Assembly (NCBI GenBank): GCA_023634235.1
Contig: JAMKCF010000019.1
Span: forward strand, 10,495,684 to 10,559,683
Origin: Pisaster brevispinus
Taxonomy: Eukaryota > Echinodermata > Asteroidea > Forcipulatida > Asteriidae
Length of the DNA stretch: 64,000 bases
Direction: 5' to 3'
Made by a program: the position numbers and the translations under genes. Under the pieces are notes generated by a model. It worked only from the letters and a program-made list of their open reading frames with translations. It ran no database searches and was not told where the DNA came from. This document shows positions 56,880 through 64,000 of this stretch, in pieces (the stretch's first letter is position 1; the number at the start of each line of letters is the position of its first letter).

Positions 56880-58277
56880 TCTATAAATTATATTACTAAT
56901 TCGACAGGGTTTTTATGGCACACATTTTATTAACAATGCTTTCAATGCTAAAAAATAGAAGACATGACCTTTGTTGCCAGCTCTTACACTTTATTATTAC
57001 CTACAGGCTTCATCTTTGGTGTAATGTTCATAATGTTTAATTTTGATGGTTCAGTCAGGAATAAGAGCTCGATGACTTGGCTTTTAGGAGTAATGAATTG
57101 ACCTTTTAAAAATAAAATGGGGCCATAGAACACTTGACTGAAAAGGGGTACCCGTCCACTGGGCTCAACAAAGTAATAACCGGATAGATAAACCATAAAC
57201 TTACTCTTAATGCTTGGGCCCATGAATCCAACAGGTGTCTGTGTGACTGAGTGTTAAAAGAATTAAAAGTACTGCGACTGTGTGTGCATGGAGGTAAAGT
57301 CTATTTTGCCTCCATGGTGTGTGCAAAGGATTTAAAGACTGTCTTTTTGTTTCAAGGGATCCGGTAAGAACGATCTGTTTATTCATGACGCTCCTCAAAG
57401 TATAGGCATTTTTTTATAAATCATAACGTACTGATTCAACACCTGCATAAAACAGATGTACTGCTCCCATAGTATGCACGTTATCTCTGGCTAGTTTTGA
57501 GCAGGGTGTCAAGTCAGTCCAGCTCTGCTAGCCTATGTTTTTAGCGCTATGTTCACTGTTCACCATTCACCCACAGGCACTGCATATATCAACACCCTCG
57601 CATGCATACAGCAAACACATGCCCAATACTCAATACACCAGCAGATGGTGAACTGTACTCTCATGTAATTGTAGGAAGAAAGAAGTGTTTGGCTCAAATA
57701 TTGGATAGAAGTATATCTGTAGAAGTAATGGAATAAGCTCCGTTAACTAAACTTTATATCCTTATATCAATTATAAACAACAGGTTGCTCAGTATGTTTA
57801 GTTGCAAAGTTATATAATTATAGGTTTTCTTTTCTTTTTATGACTATTATGACTAAGCCATTTTTAACAATGCCAAGAACCTCCAAAGTGTCATATCCTG
57901 TGACAAGTTGTCCCTTTTCTTTAGCAGTACAGTAGGCCCTTTTGTTGACTAACATTGACATTCGGCATATACAGCCTCAAGTATCGCAAAAAGTGCCCTT
58001 AAAAAAAATGGAACATGGGGAATGGTGTGTATTTTGTTGTTTTCGTTTCTACAAGTGATTTATAAGTGCTACAGTAACTTGCACTTCTGCATTAAATTAA
58101 TAAAAAAAGTTTATGTTTAAGAGTGAAGGCCGCCTGTACTTTTTCCAGCCACAAGTCTTGCGGCCTTTAATGTTGCAACTGAGAAAGGTCCATTAATTGT
58201 ATTGTTTTCTTTGGTAAAGATTTTCACGGTTATCACTTGATTATGCAACAGCGCCCCAAAACTATTTTGCCTCTCCA
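56880..58277. other. Intergenic, nothing recognised
   Basis: No exon, RNA gene or transposon end that I can support. Confidence 0.45.
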
Positions 58278-58490
58278 GGGCCCACTATCATAGAGCTGCT
58301 TTTTTATGAAAAAAAATTTGCCTTTAAAACAATTTCATGCTAAGCAAAAATAAGCAGGAAACCAGTCTTAGACTGTATACATAGTAAATGATATTTGGGC
58401 TGGTAACCTTATTCTGCTAAGCATAATTGTTTTGTGGGTATTAGTTATATTTTGTGTTCAAGTTTTAAAGCAGTTTTATTAAATTGGGCC
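58278..58490. mobile_element. MITE with GGGCCC ... GGGCC ends, copy 3
   Basis: The left end GGGCCCACTATCATAGAGCT and right end ATTAAATTGGGCC resemble 11030-11194. Internal CTAAGCAAAAATAAGCAGG and GGTAACCTTATTCTGCTAAG mirror each other. Confidence 0.65.
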
Positions 58491-59759
58491 TTGGACTGTG
58501 GTAGTGTTCCAGAAGGAAGCTTTTTGTTGAAGATTGGACCCTGATGAATTTTATAATCAGTGTACTTTAAATATATGATTTTTTTATAAATTAATCCTAA
58601 CCTTATTTTATTTGCAAGTGGGCAACCAAATTAATCATGTTTTGCAAGAAAGAGGGAATGGTGGAAACAAACTTCTTCTTTTTTTTTGGATGGTAAAGGT
58701 AGATTTAAAAAAAAATAATAATAAACCTGACTTTCAAAGGTGCCTAGTAAAACAAAGGAGTTTGGGAAATGCAATTCATTTTATGTGTTACCATCCTCTA
58801 CATTATGATATGCTTCTAACAAACCAAAAATTCACTGTGAATAATTAACAAGTTTTGAGTCTCTTTTCTATTTATGTTCTTATTTATGGTTCATTATTTT
58901 AACAGTAGATAAAACTAAAATAATTCTCATACATTCCACCCATAAATCATTGACTTTAGGGGTGTTTGAATAGCTACTCAATGACATTATAATCAAAGAG
59001 GGAATCTTGATTTAAATAATTAGATTAGAAAATCATACTTTTTAAGTTTCCACTTTAACTGCCCTTTACTGATTAAGTAAACACAATAAAGCATTCATAA
59101 AAGAGTAATTTAATGCAACTTTTTCCCCATAAATTGAGTTCTGTCACAAAATGAGATTTACTGACCCTGTTGTTGGTGGGTTTTATCTTCAGTACATTCA
59201 TTACATATTATGCATCCCTTAACATTGATATATCATTGGAAAGATCTCGTCCAAAACAGTTTCAGATAAAGACAAGTTTAATCTCATTTTGGTTGGAGCT
59301 CATAGTTAATCCACTCGTTAAGATCATAAAAGGGATGGTACAACATTTCATCGTGTCAGTGCAAAATTGTTGCCTCTTGATTTTGCTAAAATGTCGTATC
59401 TCACAGGAAAATGGTCCGTGCAAAAACGTCTTACCTCGATGCGTACTTGTTTAGTGTGTACACATCCGAGATACGACGCTTTGACATCAAACTCGCCCAA
59501 TTACATAATTTTCTCCACTTACCCCCCCCCCCAAGGTTGTTGAACCATCCCTTCATCTAGGATAATGCTTTGCACATTTATCATATGGCTAAAAAGGTAC
59601 ATATTGCTATACTCAATTAGGATCATCAATGCAAAGGTATAACATGGCCATTTTTCATAAAGGGTCTTTTGTTTAACTTGAATCAAAAAGTTTCAAGAAT
59701 AGTCACAACGACATGGCAGTAGAAGTTTCCTGAAGACAGGAAAAGGCATACGCTCCTTG
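58491..59759. other. Intergenic, AT-rich, nothing recognised
   Basis: Two open frames (78 and 94 codons, plus strand) show no motif, splice support or codon pattern. Confidence 0.45.
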
Positions 59760-60230
59760 CTATACACACACTCACCATATAATTCCATACACTCACCATC
59801 CAGTTTACGCTCACTAACTACATATAGGCCTACACTCACCATTCAGTTTATGCTCACTAATTACATATACACTCACTAATTACACTAATTACACTAATTA
59901 CACTAATTACACTAATTACACTAATTACACTAATTACATTAATAACACTAATTACACTAATTACATATACACTCACTAATTACATAAACACTCACCAATT
60001 ACATATACACTCACTAACTACATACATGTACACTCACCATCCAGTTTACGCTCACTAACTACTTAATTATACACTCACCATCCAGTTTACGCTCACTTAA
60101 AAATACACTCACTATCCACTTTATGCTCACTAATTACACATACAATCACCATCCAGTTTACGCTCCCTAACACCAACACTGACCATCCAGACTGCTCACT
60201 AACACATACACTCACTATCCGCCAGTTCTA
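59760..60230. repeat. Mixed minisatellite (ACACTCACCATCCAG / ACTAATTAC)
   Basis: CTCACCATCCAGTTTACGCT recurs with spacers, and a core of ACTAATTAC (9 bp) repeats about ten times at 59875-59970. Confidence 0.9.
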
Positions 60231-61046
60231 CTTGATTCCAGTGGCAAATGTTTCCAGTCACAACTACAGCCATGCTACAGTAACTATATATTAAATCATT
60301 GGATTATGTCAATCCATACTTAAGTTTGTTGCTGCCAGCTTGAAAAATGCTGTTCATTCCAAATCAGCGTACAAGATAATAAGTTGGACATTGTACAAAC
60401 TATCATGATGTAAACAAGTAAGTCCTACGTAAATCATAAGTCATACAATTTAGTAAGTCGTACATATCAAATAAATCATATGTACTTGAGAAAAAAAAAT
60501 TGTATGTATGAGTTACGAGATTATCAGTTGTAAGTACATAATAAATTGTACACAAGACATGAACCTTGTGTAGGCCTACATATAATACGCACAAGCTAAT
60601 AACTCTAATGTAAATGTATGAGAATTGACTCATACATACAAGTTGTAACTATTAATAGTGCGTATTAGTTATGAAGTCAAATAGCCGCTAATTAAAGAGT
60701 CTTACATCTAAGACAGATGTATGAAACAATGAACTACTAAACCATCTTGTACTGTGATCCAAGAGAAACTGAACTTTTCAAGCTTGCAGCAAAAAACATT
60801 TAGTGAGAATTTACTCTTTGTTTTCTAATATAGATCCAAATAGCCACATGCACCTTTTTGATGGTCTCTTGAGATTTTTATATGTATACAATTAGATCTT
60901 TTATTTTTTCTCATTTTCCTCTTTTTCTATAATCACTTTTTTAGTGAAAGAAGACAGTGATATAAACCAACGTACTTGACCTAATAATACCCCGTAGGGG
61001 GGAGATGAATTAAAAATAAAGGTTCACATTAACGGTCCAAAACAAT

Positions 61047-61095
61047 CCCTCCCCCCTCCCCCCCTCCCCCCCTCCCCCCTCCCCCCTCCCCCCTC
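61047..61095. repeat. (CCCCCCT)n low-complexity tract
   Basis: Almost pure C with T every six or seven bases, about seven units. Confidence 0.95.
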
Positions 61096-61112
61096 AAAGA
61101 AGAGAGTGATCC

Positions 61113-61365
61113 GGGCCCAATTTCATGGCTCTACTGTTAGCTTAGAATAGGTGCTTATGGAAGCAGGCGATTCCAAGCTTACGTCAAACGTATTTCACGG
61201 GTTAGCATGCAGGAAAGTTTTTGCTTGTGTGCATGTGTATTCCACGTTACTAGGCATTCTTCGCTTACACAGCTAGCGCAGAAATTTGACGAAGTTGAGA
61301 ATGGTGATCGTAATGGTGATCGTAAGCGCAGAATTAGGCGGTAAGCAGAGCCATGAAATTGGGCC
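61113..61365. mobile_element. MITE with GGCCCAATTTCATGGCTCT ends, copy 4
   Basis: The 21-bp ends match as inverted repeats at 20 of 21 positions (GGCCCAATTTCATGGCTCT). The interior includes a duplicated GGTGATCGTAA. The surrounding CCTAATAATACC / TCTAATAATACC strings at about 60980 and 61378 suggest it sits in a local duplication. Confidence 0.85.
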
Positions 61366-61414
61366 GAGGTCTTGATCTAATAATACCTTGTAAAAAAAGG
61401 GCAATGAATTTTAA

Positions 61415-61796
61415 AGGCAGGGTATACTTTTGGTAATTGTCAAATACCAGTATCCTCACTTGGTGTATCCCAGCAAATGCATAAAATAACAACCCTGTGA
61501 AAATGTGGGTTCAATTTGTCATAGAAGTTGCAAGAAAATAATGAAAGAAAAAACATCCTTGTTGCATGGCATTGTGTGCTTTCAAATGCCTGAGAAAGGC
61601 TTCATGCCTGAGGCCTTTCTTAAATTAAAATTTGGGGGAGGAAATTACCTCCTTTTCTAAAATTACATTAACTCAAAGGGGGTAATTTCTAACAATGTTT
61701 GATAGTATTAACACTAACAGCTCTCCAGTGCTCTTTATTAAGTAAGTTTTTATGGTCATTAATTTTTGGAGTAATTTCCAAAGGTATACTCTGCCT
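61415..61796. mobile_element. TTAA-flanked MITE (AGGCAGRGTATACYTTTGG)
   Basis: TTAA lies on both sides (61411-61414, 61797-61800). Ends AGGCAGGGTATACTTTTGG and CCAAAGGTATACTCTGCCT are inverted repeats with two mismatches. The interior (TCACTTGGTGTATC, GCATAAAATAACAA) resembles a family I remember as very abundant in sea-star genomes. Kolobok or piggyBac type by its TTAA duplication. Confidence 0.85.
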
Positions 61797-61859
61797 TTAA
61801 GAAACATTCTTATTAGTGGAAACAGGAATCTTATGAATTCTTTTTTAAACAAAACTAAG

Positions 61860-63018
61860 ATCATAAGTATGATTTTCTAATAATAACAAATTCCAGTACA
61901 AAGATACTAGAATTTTAAAGATTGTATGTGACAATTAACTGCATGACATTTGGACAATTTGAAGCATGGTACAAATTTTGGAGAATTTTTGAAAAATTTA
62001 TTGTATTTTGCTTTCTGTCAGTTCTCACTTTTATGAAAAGTGTTAAAATTTGATAGAAGGTGTATTTCTTCTTGAATCTGCATTTAGAAAGGCTGAAAAG
62101 ACCCCAGGAGGAAATAGTTAGTATGCAGTTCATTATCAAAGTGTACCATGCTCAAATTTACCTGGGAGAGGCGAAAAACAGATATAAAACCCATTTAGGT
62201 GGGGAAAAAAATCTGGAAATTCCTCTACCGACCCTCAGAAGAGCGATCAAGCTTTCTATTTGCTCCAGGTTTGCCCAAATGTAGCTGCACACACTAAATC
62301 AACTAGAAAGTGGAGAAGGCAGTCTGTTCATCTTGTAGGGGTCAAAGGCAATGTGTTCATCTTGTAGGGGTCGAAGGCAGTCTGTTCATCTTGTAGGGGT
62401 CGATCTTGAAACTAAGATCATTAGGATGATTTTCTATTTATAAAAAATTCCAGTACAAAGATACTAGAATTTTAAAGATTGTATGTGACAATTAACTGCA
62501 TGCCATTTGGACAATTTGAAGCATGGTACAAATTTTGGAGAATTTTTGAAAAATTTATTGTATTTTGCTTTCTGTCAGTTCTCACTTTTATAAAAAGTGT
62601 TAAAATTTGATAGGTGTATTTCTTCTTGAATCTGCATTTAGAAAGACTGAAAAGACCCCAGGAGGAAATAGTTAGTATGCAGTTCATTATCAAAGTGTAC
62701 CATGCTCAAATTTACCTGGGAGAGGCGAAAAACAGATATAAAACCCATTTAGGTGGGGAAAAAAATCTGGAAATTCCTCTACCGACCCTCAGAAGAGCGA
62801 TCAAGCTTTCTATTTGCTCCAGGTTTGCCCAAATGTAGCTGCACACACCAAATCAACTAGAAAGTGGAGAAGGCAGTCTGTTCATCTTGTAGGGGTCAAA
62901 GGCAATGTGTTCATCTTGTAGGGGTCGAAGGCAGTCTGTTCATCTGGTAGGGGTCGAAGGCAGTCTGTTCATCTTGTAGGGGTCGAAGGCAGTCTGTTCA
63001 TCTTGTAGGGGTCGATCT
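61860..63018. repeat. Tandem duplication, ~554-bp unit with 29-bp minisatellite
   Basis: 61860-62408 and 62410-63018 are almost identical, so the same 73-74-codon open frames appear twice on both strands. Each unit ends in a 29-bp minisatellite (GGCAGTCTGTTCATCTTGTA plus GGGGTCGAA): three copies in the first, about five in the second. Near-identity shows a recent event. No evidence that the frames are translated. Confidence 0.93.
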
Positions 63019-63399
63019 TGAAACTAGGGGATAGTCTCTGCGATAGAAAAATAGGAAAAATAATTCTCTATTAAGACAAGTGAAGTTTGAGACTGATTTG
63101 AAACAAAGAAAGTTGAAGAAATGGCAAATGATAACCAGAAATATTTTAAGACTAGAATTCGGTAGTAAAAGGAAAACCAAAACAAGCAGTAAACATCATT
63201 AAGCAACATTTTTTGATAAAGAGAAAACTATTTTGAAATGAGGATTAGTTGTCACACACACGCAAAAATGTTTCCTTTTGGAAACAACACAATAATTATT
63301 GTCGAAGTTGTGAATTCACAATAAAATGGTTTCCAGTGCAAAAAAACCCAGAAAAAACAATAAAAAAATGCAAGACATTTGTTATCTTTATATTTATTT

Positions 63400-63880
63400 T
63401 TCTAGTTGTACCTATCATGATCACAGTAGCACATCCTGTACACCCCTCATGGTAAAGGCAGGTGTCACCAGAGACAAGAATCATCTACGTCAGGTTGATG
63501 GAGCACCACCTCCTTGAGAAGTGACATCATCCGAGCTGAAGGTCCTCAAAACATCTTGTACCAAACTGCTGTGAATAATGAGGTACTGGTTTAATTTTAG
63601 AAAAAAACACTTCTTTTTTTTCTTCAAAGAAATGTGATCTACCACGGCAAACAGAAGAAGAAACAACTTTTTAAAATCTTGCGTTTTATTTACAAGGGTC
63701 ACAATACTACATCCCTCATGAAACGTTATGGGTCACCAGAAGCAAGAATCATTAACATCGGGTTGAAAGAGCATCACCTCCTTGTAAAAAAGAAATTGTC
63801 CCAGCTACAGGTCCTTAAAGCTCCATGTACCAACTTGCTGTGAAAATGTGGATTTGGTTTAATAAAAAAATCAAAAATGT
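63400..63880 (+). repeat. Two related exon-like segments at the right edge
   Basis: 63425-63580 and 63705-63845 share CCCTCATG, GTCACCAGA, CAAGAATCAT, CACCTCCTTG and a common end (GGTCCT..AA.C..TTGTACCAA..TGCTGTGAA). The second copy is open for 69 codons (LKEHHLLVKKKL) to a TGA; in the first the corresponding frame stops early. They may be duplicated last exons of a gene continuing beyond the window, or a coding repeat. Confidence 0.4.
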
Positions 63881-64000
63881 TTAAGTGAACATGTTTTTCT
63901 TAAGTCAAACTCTGCCCTTCCCCATAATAAACCAACCATTCTTTTTTATCTTGAATTTTACCTTCAGGGAGCATGAAAACAGGAGCAGATCTAATACATC

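Noticed and set aside
61915..62838. Pair of identical 73-74-residue proteins
   Set aside because: They are the result of a recent tandem duplication; both strands are open and neither shows motifs or splice support.

Overview
The window is animal nuclear DNA: short exons with GT/AG introns, tRNA-derived SINEs, many short inverted-repeat transposons (MITEs) and a decayed LINE. The MITE families (ends in GGGCCCAATTTCATG, CAGGGCTTGAA, and TTAA-flanked AGGCAG) and the general sequence texture resemble what I remember of echinoderm genomes, perhaps a sea star. That attribution is from memory and is only moderately secure.

One gene can be read end to end. KATNBL1 (katanin p80 subunit B-like 1) lies on the minus strand at 9028-2814. 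It has nine exons with matching phases and codes for about 312 residues ending in a con80 domain. Its introns hold SINEs and MITEs, and one MITE has landed inside the exon 2 splice donor.

The centre (about 11.4-51 kb) looks like two facing multi-exon units that I cannot assign to a family. The plus-strand unit (about 11.5-25.9 kb) has phase-compatible exon candidates at 13340-13441, 24433-24519, 25025-25146 and 25845-25880. The minus-strand unit (about 51.0-34.8 kb) has candidates at 50937, 48967-49021, 42174-42208 and 34854-35036. Each unit contains a tandem array of the same roughly 91-bp exon-like cassette with its intron: four copies on the plus strand (15.4-19.8 kb) and seven on the minus strand (37.3-41.5 kb). 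The splice sites are kept in most copies, while only some keep the reading frame. This inverted pair of exon arrays is the most unusual structure in the window.

Between the arrays are a ~3.9-kb satellite of about 41 x 95 bp that appears to be an amplified tRNA-derived SINE head (20.3-24.3 kb), a 1.5-kb hAT-like element with a perfect 8-bp target duplication (17.8-19.3 kb), an AT-rich gene-poor block (29.6-34.1 kb) and a GC-rich island with a 21-bp minisatellite (34.2-34.75 kb).

The right part (43-64 kb) is mostly repeats: SINE copies, a TTAA-flanked 868-bp piggyBac-like element, a frameshifted ORF that may be a retroelement gag, a broken L1/Tx1-like LINE (53.7-56.2 kb), a 103-bp near-perfect foldback element, several MITEs and a ~554-bp tandem duplication. 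I see no functional tRNA or rRNA gene, no CRISPR array and no virus.
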